64,000 nucleotides of DNA, taken from contig CM023536.1 of assembly GCA_013350335.1 (NCBI GenBank), positions 9,692,207 to 9,756,206 of the forward strand. Reading direction: 5' to 3'. The DNA comes from Chimonanthus salicifolius (Eukaryota; Streptophyta; Magnoliopsida; Laurales; Calycanthaceae). Both the position numbers and the translations under genes were made by a program. Numbering within the stretch: position 1 is the first letter of the stretch; every line of letters starts with the position of its first letter. This document shows positions 1 to 12,046 of this stretch, piece by piece. A model generated the notes under the pieces. It saw nothing but the letters and a program-made list of their open reading frames with translations, was not told where the DNA came from and did not search any database.

Positions 1-18
1 AACCCAATTAGAACCTAA

Positions 19-193
19 GGCTGCGTTTGATGGGGGGGGGGGGGGGGGGGGGGGGTAATGAGTAACTAAGGGCTAGGGGTAAAAATCAACTTTTTATCCC
101 TCCCCTCCCACTTTTGAAAACCCTTTCCAAGCAAGGGGTATTTATAATACCCAGGGTAACCCTGTAAAATTTACCCCCCATCCAAACGCAGCC
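19..193. mobile_element. Tourist-like (PIF/Harbinger) MITE
   Basis: Both ends carry the inverted repeat GGCTGCGTTTGATGGGG / CCCCATCCAAACGCAGCC, and the element is flanked by TAA on each side (16-18 and 194-196). A 3-bp TAA/TTA target duplication and a G-rich terminus are typical of PIF/Harbinger MITEs. A run of about 24 G follows the left terminus. There is no coding capacity. Confidence 0.8.
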
Positions 194-196
194 TAA

Positions 197-757
197 GGGT
201 TCACCCAAACCCACCTATTTAGTCGGTTTCGGTTGACCCAACCTGTTTGATAAAGAGGTCAAGGATATGAGACACACACCCTTTTAAATAGTGTGGATTT
301 GGTCCCAGTGGATGGATCGGGCCAAATTTTCCTGGGTCTGTAATAGAATCAAGCCCGCCAAGCTGGCTCACAATTTAAATTTTGGATATGATAATGGTAA
401 AAACTCTTACTTGAGGCCTCTTAGAATAACCACGCTTATGCTTTTAATGTGATAGAAACCAGACTATAGCACAATTAGTAGACACAAGTATGACAATGGC
501 TGCTAGGTAAGGCTCTTCCTCAGTTTGAACTAGGCCTGAAACCAACCCAAACCTATCATAACAAATGGGTTTGAACACATATGCCAACCCATCAAGCCAG
601 GCTTGAACTAAATTCTTGAGCTCATTCATATAAATGGTCGGGCTTATGCTTTTGCAAGAAGCCCGTCAGGCTTTTCAACCGGTTTACCCATTATATGTGT
701 GTACGTGTGCATATGGGTCATTACCCTTTTTAAAAAAACTATTTTCAAATTAATGAG
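197..757. other. Non-coding, no gene seen
   Basis: Probably intron 2 of the AMP deaminase gene. It contains scattered GGGTT/AACCC and GCCCG words like degenerate pieces of the CCGAC-rich repeats found later in the window, but no terminal repeats I can delimit and no convincing exon. Confidence 0.4.
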
Positions 758-1004
758 GAGACCGACTGTTCAAATTGAAAATAGACATGATAAAATACAA
801 GTAGACTAAATTTGAGCTTAAAAATCAATTTTTAGCCACTTGATTTTAGTGGTCAAAGTCATCAAATGTTCTTAAGAATCACCAAGAGAAAGATGTCTGG
901 TGACTTCGACCACTAAAGCCAAGTAGCTAAAAATTGACCTTTAAGCTCAAATTTGATGCACTTGTAGCTTATCATGTCTACTTTCAATCTGAACGGATAG
1001 ACTT
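758..1004. mobile_element. Foldback MITE with ~105-bp arms
   Basis: The left arm (about 760-865) and the right arm (about 898-1002) are near-perfect reverse complements; both contain AGACATGATAA and TCAAATTTGAGCTTAAA-like blocks. The whole unit would form one long hairpin. TTAATG occurs on both sides and may be a decayed 9-bp target duplication, which would suggest a Mutator-type MITE; that assignment is inference. Confidence 0.7.
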
Positions 1005-1763
1005 TTAATGGTCACAAATGGGCAAGCTTGGGCTTCTATATGTATAAACGAACTCGAGCTACTATGGAGCATATCCCGACCAGAACCAGGGCCATGAACA
1101 CCCCTACTGCTAGGAGTGGGTGACACGGACAAAAAGAAGTAGGATCTAAAACACCATCACTATGAGGGATACTTATATAGACGTTGATCACCCATACTGC
1201 AACTTAAGGTGAATGCAAGCATGATGCAAGTGGGTGCCCAAAAGGTGGACGAGATGTTAGAGAACGAAGGACCATGTATGTGGGTCCATGAAAATGCATT
1301 CATCCAATCCTTGCAGTCCAATAACAAACATTTCCAATAGCAAATTTTAAGCATAGATAACAATGCAAGGGATCTTGAAAGCTCATGAATGTTCACATTC
1401 AACACCTCCCACCCCAATCACACTCTACATAGTAAATGCATCATGCACATTACAATAAGGCGCGTCATGAGTTACCATGGCCTATATGTAAGTTCATATA
1501 ACCAAAAAAAGCCAAAGGAAGAGGAACGAAGGGCCATAGAAAAGAAAAAACCAGGCTTTGGTTCCGCACACCTGCTGACACCTTTCGAAGCACTCATTTT
1601 TATTCAAACCATTTCAGACACAACCGATTCCAAAAAACCTATTGCTCGGACATCTTTACCCTTGGGCACAAACTTTTTGCTCTACCCATTCCTAAAGTTA
1701 CACAAAATGGTCGATCTAAACCTTTTGTAGACAAGATGACAACGATGATGATAATGATCTTAC

Positions 1764-4700
1764 AACATTTCCATTAGCATGCAAATAGGAAGTAGCCAGT
1801 TTACTGCTGTGAGGCAGATTATCCTCTTCATCTGATCCCTCTATGCTCTCAAAGGCACTAGCACTAGCACCAGGCGACTTGGGAGAATGCGGTCTAATTA
1901 CATGTCCAGCTCTCTTTACTGAACTGGCACGGCTGACAGTACCTGGAACAGAAAGAAAAAATAAAAGTATCAAATAGCTGCAGAATTCAACATGTAACTG
2001 GAGCGATTGCTTAATTCCACTACAGAAGTGAAAAAAAAAAAAAAATAACAGGATTAACATGTGACCAACTTAATTTTTTATCTGTTAGGTGTTCAAGGTT
2101 TCTTGTAATTATTTTTATTTCCATTTCTATTAGACTGGGAAGTGTCTTACTATATCTGAAGGACATTAGTATCCTTTTATATTGAAGGGTTAAGTGGCCT
2201 GCTCTAGTCATGCAGTTTCTTTGTTTCAAAGAGTTCCATCTGGTTCTTTGTGATGGTGGATGAATTTGAGGAATTTTTGCCTCTTATACACAGGTCAGGT
2301 TCTTGCTTTTCTTTGGATGACCAACAGATTATGTTCCCAACCGTTAAAAAATTAACCTCAGAAATACAGATTACATTGTATGAAAGACCCACGAATCAAG
2401 TACCGCTTTATTGCAAGTGCCAAACGAATTTTAGGACTTACCATCTTATTGTTATTAAACAACCTATATGTAAAACGAAATGCCTGATTTAACATTCACG
2501 GACTAGACAGCATCAACACACAAATTTAAGCTCCTAGCACACACTTTTGTCAGCAAAGCACCATCATAACCACCACCAATGTCATGAACATGTTTTGTCA
2601 TTTCATATGGAATTTCAAGGAGGCATTTTAGCACAATTGCACAAATAGTCTCCTACCCACTGGTTTGTGGCGCATTGCATTGAACATCTCCAATGCATCA
2701 CTTCAAATATTTAACCCCTCAAAATCTATGGACTTCAAACCATGGCTCCAGTCCAAGGTGCCTTTAAGTAGTAACACATGTCCTTTTGTGGCTTTGGTGA
2801 ATCATATCAATGAAATCAAATTCATCAAATCTACTTAAATAAAAAGTATTTATAGAAAATATATTTTATTTATCCGATATAAAAATACAAAACGGATGAC
2901 CAAACCTGATACAAAATTCTTCAACTTAAAAAAAAGACTTTAAAATCTCTGTCCAAGATCAATCATCCATTGTCGTAGTTATATTAGATAAATAAAATAT
3001 ATTTTTTAAATAGTTTTTTATATTTAAGTCGATCTAATAAATATGATTCGTTCTTTTACAAATTTCAACCGGAATACAAAAAATTAGCTGACAAAATATG
3101 CATTTTTTAAAATATCAGTAGATATTTCTAAAATATCACTGATATTTTCCAAATTTCAACTGGAAATGTTTTGGTCCAATTAGAAACCGAAAACTTTCTC
3201 TCCGCAGGAATTTGTAACTGAGCGAATCAGGATACCACAAAGGACCACAAATCAAATTACTAGAAAAAGATGTCCTGGCTTCACCCAAATCCATCCCTCT
3301 ATAGATCCAATCAATTGTAATTTTTAGAAAGCACCAATGTTGAATCAAGTCCAACTCATTTACCATTTCCATAGTTGAAGGTGGGCCCTATGAGGGTTTG
3401 CTTGGTGTAATTCGTTGCACAACTGTGTGCAGGAGATCATTATCCCCTTTTGGATGGTAAATTTATTTAAAAATGAAAATACTCAAAGCAGGATACCTCT
3501 TAGGAGAAATTATCCATGGTGAACCATTCACAATGAATTGGAGTGAACTTGAGATCAAGGTTCTTGGATTGAATTGTTGACCCAATTTAAAAGTGATATT
3601 TAACAACTATTTGCTCATCAAAGTGTGTGATTGAAAGTTCACATCAATTTTTTGTGAACCAATTTACAACGAATAATTTCCTCACCTGGGGGACCAAAAG
3701 TGGGTAAAGCAGCAACAACAAACCCAGACAGGGGAACCTCAAGAAACAAGAAAAGGGCAGGAAGAAGAGATTTTTCAGAAGCATTTGGCCTTTAATTTCA
3801 CCAAAATGCAATTACAAGGGTTCTTTTACTAGTAGATAAATATCAGAAGGAAAAGGTTTTCAATCCTGAGGAGTTGACTTGATGGTCAAAACCCCTCAAT
3901 GTTTACATGAAGTCTTGGGATCAAGTCCCCGTCAACACAAAAAGGGCCTCTCTCCATTGTTTTGTACCCATAGTGTGCGGATTGAAAAGTTAACACATGT
4001 CCTCAGGATCAAGCGAGACGCCGGAACACTTTGATCTTTAAATATATATATATAAGGTTTTCAAATCAATGGGTCACTAAAAAACTATTACTCCTAAATA
4101 CAAGAGTAATGCCACTGGGACGTGGAGCTTCTGGGACGTTGAAGGACGCCCCAATCAGCACCTTTCTTTCATTTTGGGAACGGGTGTTAATTATGAAATA
4201 TGGAAAATTATGCTAGAGAGGACTCCAGTTGGGGCGTCCTTTGACTTCCTCAATTGGAGTCGTCCCTTAAGCATTTTCCTAAATACAGTGGCACTTTGCT
4301 TGCTTCAAAACAAACTAAACATAAGATGATGCTTTAAATATTTTCCACAATGGTCAGTTGGATTCTTGACTTGGAATCCAACTGACACAAGTAACTCGAG
4401 CAAACTGGACCAGAAAAATCAGTATTAACACCAGAAGGGCTCAACCAAGACCCAAACGATTCAGTTAAACTCAACTCAGGCGAGTCAACACAATTTAGGC
4501 GATTCACCCAAGTTTTTTGAAGATTTTTTTCTTCTTTCCAATGGTGATAATGAAGATGAAATCGAGAGTAGCATCCCCGTAGAGAAATTTATTAAAACAT
4601 TTCCCGGGGGCGGAATGGAAGAGTACTACTCAAAACCAAAAAACACAACCATCAGCATTCAGCAATCTAATAATCAGCCAGAAGTTTGGGTAGAAAGTCG

Positions 4701-5117
4701 GACGAGGGCATCGGGCATACCTTCCGGAAGAGTCCGGAGACGAGAGAGCCCTGCTGGGATGAAAAGGCTCCGGTCCTCAGCCGACAACGGACCGTTGGAT
4801 CGCCTCTCTGCTCTTTCAACAGCAGCAGCAATCACTGACACATCCGGCAGCGAGGCGGAGGCCCGGCGGTAGTAGCCCGCACCAGCAGCCGATCTCTGGC
4901 GGTGGTTCTGGACTTTCTGACGCTGGTCTGAGGAGTTTCCATATTGCTGTGATTCCGCATCCTCTCCGGCGCTGTCACGGGCTCGATCACTTTCGATGGC
5001 CTTGGTGAGTTCAAGCACTTGAGTAAGGGTCTTCCGGTGCATGTAGTATGCCGACACAGCGACGGCGGAGGCCCCAACTAAGGCCGCCATGGCCAGATGC
5101 AGAAGATATGCATCCAT
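1764..5117 (-). CDS. AMPD: AMP deaminase, 5' part (exons 1 and 2)
   Basis: AMP deaminase converts AMP to IMP in purine salvage; plant forms (Arabidopsis FAC1) are anchored to membranes by an N-terminal helix. Exon 1 is 5117-4721 and exon 2 is 1942-1764, read on the minus strand. Exon 1 starts MDAYLLHLAMAALVGAS, giving a membrane helix at about residues 7-25, and ends with donor CCGGAAG|GTATGC. Exon 2 follows acceptor TTCCAG|GTACTG in matching phase (1+2 bases form a Gly) and ends AATGTT|GTAAGA. It carries SPKSPGASASAFES and a DEEDN acidic patch, which match the variable N-terminal region of FAC1. The catalytic domain is not here: nothing left of 1764 looks like exon 3, so it lies beyond the window. 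I chose the 5117 start by homology; an in-frame ATG at 5231 would add 38 residues. No disruption is seen. Expected total length is about 830 residues, of which 192 are encoded here. Confidence 0.88.
1943..2817. other. AMP deaminase intron 1, proximal part
   Basis: AT-rich intron sequence with no recognisable exon or element. Intron 1 as a whole is 1943-4720 (2.8 kb). Its ends have the canonical GTATGC donor and a polypyrimidine tract before TTCCAG on the minus strand. Confidence 0.6.
2818..3050. mobile_element. Foldback AT-rich MITE-like inverted repeat
   Basis: The left arm (about 2818-2884) and the right arm (about 2983-3050) are reverse complements around the block ATATATTTTATTTATC. The roughly 230-bp unit lies in AMP deaminase intron 1. 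I could not define a target duplication, so the family is unassigned. Confidence 0.55.
3051..3866. other. AMP deaminase intron 1, middle part
   Basis: Non-coding. The text around 3180-3420 is less AT-rich than its surroundings, but I recognise no domain or repeat in it. Confidence 0.4.
3867..4050 (+). mobile_element. SINE, family A
   Basis: A pol III-like A box (GACTTGATGGTCAA) and a B box-like GGGATCAAGTCCC are followed by the family's 3' half (TGTGCGGATTGA..ACACATGTCCTCAGGA) and an AT-rich tail. The same arrangement recurs at 20578, 22008 and 61649, and in reverse at 22790. It is inserted in AMP deaminase intron 1. Confidence 0.65.
4103..4276. mobile_element. Mutator-type MITE
   Basis: It is flanked by an exact 11-bp direct repeat TCCTAAATACA (4092-4102 and 4277-4287). 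The terminal inverted repeats are AATGCCACTGGGACG and, from the other end, AATGCTTAAGGGACG, and the arms continue inward through GGACGCCCCAA / TTGGGGCGTCC. A 9-11 bp target duplication is characteristic of Mutator-like elements. It lies in AMP deaminase intron 1. Confidence 0.75.
4277..4720. other. AMP deaminase intron 1, 5' end
   Basis: Non-coding sequence between the MITE and the exon 1 donor at 4720. No repeat is recognised in it. Confidence 0.5.
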
Positions 5118-5300
5118 CTCGTCACAGGAAAGCGAAGAAGCAATGTGGTTGTATTTTGACGGAGGGAGGTTTGAAATGGAGTACTTCACAGGAGAGAGGG
5201 ACGACTTGAGGGGGAAATTGGAATTATTCAAGTAGATGAGGGGGATATGGAAATATTTCTTATTTAAAAGGGAGAATATAAGAAGTTACAGATATTCTTC
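5118..5300 (-). promoter_or_regulatory. 5' leader and proximal promoter of AMP deaminase
   Basis: Read on the minus strand, this holds TATA-like TTATATTCTCC near 5270-5280 followed by a pyrimidine-mixed leader. The ATG at 5231, in frame with the CDS, lies in the leader, so the effective start could be extended. The assignment rests only on position and the TATA-like word. Confidence 0.35.
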
Positions 5301-8109
5301 TACATGGATCCCAACGGCAGGTTAACAGTCACTGTACGCGTGATACCAAACTATTTTATCAATTTTTTAATCAAGTCCATGTTTCAAACTAATGAATTTT
5401 TCAAATAAGCCCTTCTTCTAGACTTCAAGAGCACCTTGTTTTTCCGGACTCTAGTTTTGTTTATTAAATGTATGTAAGATTGTAATCTATATTTTGTTTG
5501 GTAGAAAATTTATTTTACTCATTTGAAGAATATTTATTTTATTTATTGATTTTGTAAATCTAATACAAATAATTCTAAAACAAGAGTTCGAATAGAACTT
5601 GTATTATCGATCGATACGTATCAGCTTCTATCGATTGATGCATATTTTTTTAATCGGTTTTAATGATTTGCATGTTATTTTTACCAATATTTTTTTATTT
5701 AAAAGGGTTTAAAAAAGTTATTCAATTTTAGAATTATTTTAAGTTATTTTCATCAAATATTACCATTTTAAGTTATTTTATTAATTTATTCGAGTTTTGA
5801 CTCTAAGATAATCTTAAAATTCAAGTTTTTTTTTGGAAATAATTTAATGGAATACTATCTTGTGCTTGTGGAATTCAATGGAGATGTGTTAATGTCATTC
5901 ATATAGTTTTTAGAGTGTCTGTATGATTTTCTAAAAATTTTCAAAAAATTTAATAAAACTTAGATTTTTAAGATACTTCCTATTTTTTAGTTTCTTTTCG
6001 AAAAAAATGGATGAAATGATAGACGAGAATTTCTACAATTAAATAAAGAGATTGGTAGAGTTTTTAGGATATTTGTTTATTTTTTAATATTCTGACATTT
6101 TTATGAAATTATTTTTTTAACAATAAATAATTTATAAATTATAAAAGAAGATACAAGTCACTAAAAGATATCTGAGAGTTGAGAATATAAAGTTCATATT
6201 AAATACTTCCTCCGATTGATTTCCTTCTTTATAAAAATTTTAGATATTTTTCTATGTTTTAGAGTATTTTTTAAAGTTTAGGATGTATTGAAATTTTCGA
6301 TTTTCAAAGCCATAAAAGTCTAAAAAATGATTAATACTTTTAAAAATATGCTTATCCTTTTTTCTTATTTTTCTCTATATTTTTTAAAATAAAATATAAA
6401 GCAGAAGAGAGAATATCGCCCATACACTATTGTGTGTCAGCCCCAATGGTCTGTATTAGCGTTGCCGATACTTTATTTAAACCTGAACCGGACCCACTGC
6501 GATATCTAATATTGGACGGGATCTTGCTCCGTACAAGAAGGAGGTACTAATGTAATATTCGATTCTTTTAAAGGAACTTTATGTTTTGTCCATTTTCTGC
6601 ACCAGGCTCTATTGGCGGGGCCCTTGTCTGCTATGATTGATTGGAATTTGGAACGTGCATTTTGTGCTTCATTTACATTATTTATTTATTTATGTGTGTG
6701 GATGTAGTTTAAAGAAATTAATATATACTATATTTTAACATTCTCTATCATGTCAGGTCAAATATCCTATTTTATTTATCCAATTAATAGTTTATTTTAT
6801 AAGTCAATTCATAAACTCGAAGGACTTGATATTCTATATTTAATTTAAAACTTCTATTTCAAATTCTAGCATATGAATACTCTTTATTTTTATAAATACA
6901 GTTTTATTTTATTTTTACAAAATTGTCTCGAAAACTGTAGTTTTGGATGGTGGTGTCTTCAGAAATTTTATTTGGATCAAAGTGCTTTGTACGTCTTATC
7001 AGGCTTTTTTTTTTTAACTAAAATGCTCTTCACAGGTTAGTGCACACTTCACTAATCTTGATTAGCAAGCGGTCAAAGCTATACGTTCCCGATTTGATCT
7101 ATTGGATGGCGCTCCATAGTAGCATAACTAGTGCATTCAATCTTAGTTCCTGGGCGCATGTACCCCGTAGCTAGTGTAAGTTGTCTAAATTGCATTTAAT
7201 ATCTTTAACGTGTAGTAATCCGATCTAAAATTATATAAAATAATGAGATTTTCTTGAGAAATTGGGATATGAAGGTAAATTATTAGATAAATCTTGAAAA
7301 AAGCTTTCCAACGGATATGAGTTCGGTAACTCAAAATATAGCTATTTAAAATAAAATCAATAAGTTTGTTTTCAATTATAGATATTAAAACAGAACGTGT
7401 TTAAGATTAAGAGGCTTTCAATTTTGAATTGCAACAAAAATAATTCATAGCCTATTTGTGGTATATGGGGACCTTTTGGAAAGGTTAGGTTCTTGAGTAG
7501 GCCCGTCTAAGTCCCAAATTTCGGGTACGCAGAGTAAATCTCAAAAGTGGTGACTTGTTGAAGCAACCGCCTTCTTCCATGACTGAAACCTAGCCGTAGC
7601 CTGTGTGTGGAAAGGCAGTGTGTTTTTCTTTTTTAAGCCTTTAAGGAAATTATTTGCAATGTAGAAGAATTTCGATATCAAGCGATGGTGGATCAACTGT
7701 GAAGATGTGTCGGTAAAATAAAAAATAAAATCAACGTGCCACTTCTGTTGAACAAACAATAGATGAACAAAACAGATTGAGAAACTCACTCTGGTCGATA
7801 AGATCGACAATCCAAATGATCTCAACGTTTGGATCTACAATCGTATACAGTTAAAAACAAATTCAAAGCAATGTTTTAAAACTCGACGGGCATAGATACA
7901 GGTCGGTTTTCTAAAAAACCCTCTAATAAAAAATTAAAAAAAACCATACAAACCTGGTCAAACTCATAGGTTTGACCAATTATCTTAAAAAACCTTGAAC
8001 CGAACAGTAAAAAACATTTTAAAAAATAAAAATTGATTTCTTCAGCTTGGATTTAAAAAAAATGGAAAAAAAGTTTCATAAGTTTTCAGCAATGGAAGAA
8101 GATGGGATT
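5301..8109. other. AT-rich intergenic DNA
   Basis: No gene, RNA or delimitable element was recognised. Composition is strongly AT-rich with short T and A runs. CGATCGATACG and ATCGATTGATGC near 5607-5640 may be a decayed piece of the CGATAT MITE family. Confidence 0.45.
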
Positions 8110-8152
8110 GAGGAAGAGGAAGAGGAAGAGGAAGAGGAAGAGGAACAACAAT
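8110..8152 (+). repeat. (GAGGAA)n microsatellite
   Basis: About six tandem units of GAGGAA, starting within a purine-rich stretch. Confidence 0.9.
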
Positions 8153-8197
8153 AGGAAATGTACTGAATAAGAGGTAGACATCAAACGTTATTGTAGT

Positions 8198-8384
8198 CAG
8201 GGGTGTAAATATTGGCCGATATGTATCGTATCGGCCAATATTTACAGTATTGGCTGATATCTGATATACATCGCCGATATCAACCGATATTGATGGATTT
8301 TATAGAAAAAAAGGAGAGAGAAATATATCAGCCAATATCTCGTATCGGCCGATATCTCAGCCGATTTCGAGATTTTTACCCCTG
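8198..8384. mobile_element. hAT MITE, CGATAT family, copy 1
   Basis: Termini CAGGGGTGTAAATA and TTTTTACCCCTG are inverted repeats, flanked by a perfect 8-bp duplication ATTGTAGT (8190-8197 and 8385-8392). CAGGGG-type termini with 8-bp target duplications define hAT elements. The 187-bp interior is made almost wholly of near-palindromic words such as ATATCGGCCGATAT. It is non-coding. Confidence 0.9.
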
Positions 8385-8888
8385 ATTGTAGTGATGGAAG
8401 AAGGAGACTTGGTGCGGAGATGGGGATCAGTGGAGAACGAGATGGGGACTCGAGAGAGTTTGCAGGTGGCTGGGGAAGTGGGGATGGGACTTTGGAGAGT
8501 AGTGGAACTTAGGAAGTGGGAATGGTAACTTAGCCATTTCAGAATTTCAAAAATTCAAATTCCTCTTCATGACTTCATTGTTAGGTGTGGGTTAGAAATT
8601 TCAGCCCATTAGCCAACTCAGATAAATTTGAAAACTTTTTTTTGAATTTACATGTGAAAAACATCAGGCATTGAAAACTTGAAAAACTTGAAATGAAACC
8701 AATCATCATTCATCTTGTCTAATGCAATAATCTCAACCATTCAGTGGCTGGACAAAGTCTTGATTGCTTCCATTGCATAACTTTTTTAGAGTAAAAAAAT
8801 TTATGAAAAATTGGTCACCTCTTTTTAACGGACCTTGAATCATAGGGTGTGAATATTAGATCCAACCATCTGCCAAGATAGTATATAT
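8385..8888. other. Intergenic, no gene seen
   Basis: Moderately G-rich at the left (GGAGATGGGGATCAGTGG) and AT-rich to the right. No recognisable feature. Confidence 0.4.
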
Positions 8889-9456
8889 CAGGGGTAAAGA
8901 TATCGGCGTACCGATATAATACAGTTTTTCAGCACCGTATTATATCGACCGATACGTATTGTATCGGACGTACACACTATTTCTCGGCTGATATGGCAGA
9001 TAATCGGCGATATATATATGGCCGATATCGGCCGATATGATTAATATCGGTCTGTTTTTTTTAAAAAAAAAAAAAATCAAAACGGTGGTGAGCCTAAGTT
9101 GATATCTCAGCCGATATCGGACCGATATTGTCCCAGATATCGGCCGATATTCAAAATATCGGCCAATATTTTAGTTTTCAAATATTTTTTTTAAAAAAAC
9201 AGCTTCCTTTTGGGTTGTTAAAATATAGCGTTATTGAAAATATATTGAAAATAAAACTGACAAATTCTTTACCTGCTTATGCAAATAGCACTTTGTTGGA
9301 ATCCTTGTCCACCAAAAACTTCAAGCTCATTTCACATATTTTGTGGATACTTAAATCTGAAAGTAGAGATAAAAAAGGTAGAGAAGAATTAACATTGTAA
9401 CTCTTGTATTGTGGTTTCTCTATGTATGACAACAGTTAAAATTCCAATAGCATGCA

Positions 9457-10270
9457 TGTTGACGTGGGTGATTCGATTCACAGTCGAGATTTTCTCTCTC
9501 AGAAAATCTAGGAGAGGATAGGCATGGGATCCTCTCTTTGCTGGAAGAATATTACTTAAAAGGAATAGCAGGTTGTAATAAGAAACTGCTAAATGGGACA
9601 CTTGTTACTCGGTTCCTTTTAATAGAAGATTGCTTTCATCTTATTCTAGCGCTGTCATGTGGAGCAATAAACAACAGGTTGTTGTCTATATAAAGGGTGA
9701 TGTGCATACAGCAATTGGGCAGAAGAGAGAGACGAGGGTGCAATTGAATATTGCATAAAGAGACAATTCAGATCTGTAAGTACATCGGTGGGCCTTCAAG
9801 CAGCACAGTTTGTTCTCATTCCCTGAGAACAGACAAAGGAGAGAAGTTTGCCTAAGTGTATAGTGTATAGTGTATACACCAAATAACATCTTTGGGTGCT
9901 GCACTCAGCAAGCAGCAAGAAGAAGCTGTCGGGTTTTTCAGTCGGAAAAACCAGCAAGAAACAGTTCTGCAGTTTGAAGGAGGTGTGCTTGCAAGAAGGT
10001 GAATCTGAGAAGGCAGTTATACAGTGGAATGTTGTACAGATCTCTGTCAGTATTCTCACGTCAGATTCAAGAGGAACTTTGAATTAAGTTTGGTTTAAAC
10101 TTATTTATCATTCTCTCTTGTATCTTGTGTTCTATTTTTCTCTCTTAATAAAATCTCTTTCACGCTCCGTGGACGTAGGCCGGTTGGGGCCGAACCACGT
10201 TAATTTGCTTGTGTTGGACTGTGCTTCATTTCCATTCGATTTCTTATTTATCACGCTGTAAGCGCTAACA
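9457..10270 (+). mobile_element. Solo LTR (814 bp), probably Copia
   Basis: It runs from TGTTGACG to CGCTAACA, with ATGCA before it and ATACA after it (a 5-bp duplication with one mismatch). It carries a promoter-like TATATAAAGG (about 9684), polyadenylation-type AATAAAATC (about 10147) and the block GGACGTAGGCCGG..CCGAACCACGT, which recurs in a related LTR fragment near 54270. No internal region or second LTR is present. Confidence 0.65.
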
Positions 10271-10289
10271 ATACATGCATGCATGGCTC

Positions 10290-10470
10290 TTGTACCAAGT
10301 TAGTTAAATGGTTAAAATTCCAACAGCAGGCTCGGGTACCCACACTTAGCCCATATATAAATGGTTAAAGCTCCAAGAGCATGCAAGCTTGAATGCAGGC
10401 TTTTAGAATTCCAACAACATGCAGGCTTCTAGAATTCCAATAGCATGCAACCTCCCTTTTCATGCTCATC
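10290..10470 (+). repeat. Short imperfect repeats of an ATTCCAAYAGCATGCA word
   Basis: GTTAAAATTCCAACAGCAGGC, ATTCCAACAACATGCAGGC and ATTCCAATAGCATGCA follow one another. The same word stands just left of the solo LTR (9433-9456), so this is local repetition of the LTR's target DNA. Confidence 0.5.
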
Positions 10471-11125
10471 TGTGCCCCAATAAAAAAAAGTGGTGCCACT
10501 TTATGGAGAAACCAACGGGTAGCTGTTATTTTCAATAGGAGCGGTTATTTCCAACACTTAAAGGCTTAAAAGCTCTTTTTTTTTTCTTTCCATAGTATTT
10601 AATAGTAAAAAGATATTTCTTGGCCACTCTCTTTTATATTGTTCTCGTTTTCTTTATCTTCTCTTCCCTTTCACACATGTTAAGAAGGTCCCATGGGTGA
10701 GGTTGAGAAAATGTAGAGATTGGTGAGGTTGAGAATAGATATGGGCACAAATAAAGTAGGTTCGGACACCTTTCATTTAAATTAGTTTTGTTAATTTAGA
10801 AAAAAAATAAAAAAATCATAATACTGATCACTAAAATTATCAAAATTTTCTTACATAAATATTAAAGTTTTTATTTATCGCTTCTCTTCATTTTATTGTT
10901 AATTTTAATACTAATCATTTTTGAAACTTAATAAATATTTTGAATATGTAAATGACCGATATTTAATGAAAAACTTACATATTCAAGAAGACCCAAATTT
11001 TCTGAAATTACCATAAAATTTTCGGACCTTTTTATAATTATTTACAAATATCATAAGAGAGAGAAAAATATCGGCCGATATTGCATATCATAGGCCAAAG
11101 CGTTTTTTCGACCCCTGGTATACAT

Positions 11126-12046
11126 TGATTGATATATATTGTATATAATTAATTTGGTCATATATTATCGATTGGGCTGAGATATTTAAAGGTTGAATTG
11201 TAATGATTGAAAGTTGAAATGACGATTTTTTTTTCTTTTAAAATTTATAAAATAAAGAAATTATTCTTTAACTTTTCAAAAAAATCAATATCTATTTTTA
11301 TTTTAAAAAAAATATTTTTCCAAAATTTTTATTTCAACTCATTAATTAAATCTTAGTTAATAATTTTATACTATTCATAATATAGTATTGACAAATTTGG
11401 CCGAGTTTGACCACCTTGAACTTTATTTAATCCAACATTCTTCATATACTGATCTTTGATAGGCTGATTTTTAAAACATTGATTTAGAGTATACAACATC
11501 TCAATAGCAAGAGGAGACAAATCATATGAAAATGAAATCCCAATGCATAAACATACATATCCACACAATGAAAGAACTGAACTATTGTCATAATGATCGG
11601 ATCCAATAGGACTCAAAGAAATAGATACATAGTAAGATTGTCAATGGCAAGGGAAGACAATGACAACACCAGAAGCTCGCAGAGGTGACAAAAGAATGGT
11701 GATGCCAATCGCAGATATCCAACCGCCGGTTGCAACAACACTGATAACATTACTTGAAGTAATAACTTCAAACAAACATAAATAAATTTCTAAATGGATT
11801 CGGTTCGGGTGAAAAAGCGATGACTGGTGATGCAAGGAATAACAGAGATGTTGTGTAGAGGCACGAAACAAGGCTGAAGCAGATGCAAAACACTAGCAGC
11901 AATCAAGAGAAACCAATAACGAGAGTGAGAGAATGGAGACTAGCAACGAAGGGAACAGTTGCAGGTGTTGCGGTTGTTATCTTAGAACAATTCTACCTTA
12001 GAACAATGGTGGGTTCAGGTTGAGATCTGATGGTGGTGTGGGATTG
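11126..12046 (-). mobile_element. Remnant of another LTR element, left piece
   Basis: AT-rich up to about 11370. From about 11640 to 12046 the minus strand reads like an untranslated retrotransposon leader. It continues beyond the Copia insertion at 17672-17795, where CTATCAGACTTGG resembles a primer binding site. The inference is a minus-strand element split by the younger plus-strand Copia. I find no domain to prove it. Confidence 0.35.

Larger units (their letters stand above)
8889..11117. mobile_element. hAT element, CGATAT family, copy 2, with nested solo LTR
   Basis: Left terminus CAGGGGTAAAGATATCGG and right terminus CGACCCCTG are flanked by GTATATAT (8881-8888) and GTATACAT (11118-11125), an 8-bp duplication with one mismatch. 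Both ends carry the family's CGATAT palindromes (8900-9175 and 11065-11100). The middle is a solo LTR (9457-10270) and unrelated AT-rich sequence, which explains the unusual 2.2-kb length. The left 290 bp aligns in order with the 28275 copy. Confidence 0.7.

Noticed and set aside
10163..10200. Conserved GGACGTAGGCC..CCGAACCACGT block taken as a regulatory site of a gene
   Set aside because: It lies near the 3' end of an LTR and recurs only in another LTR fragment at 54270.
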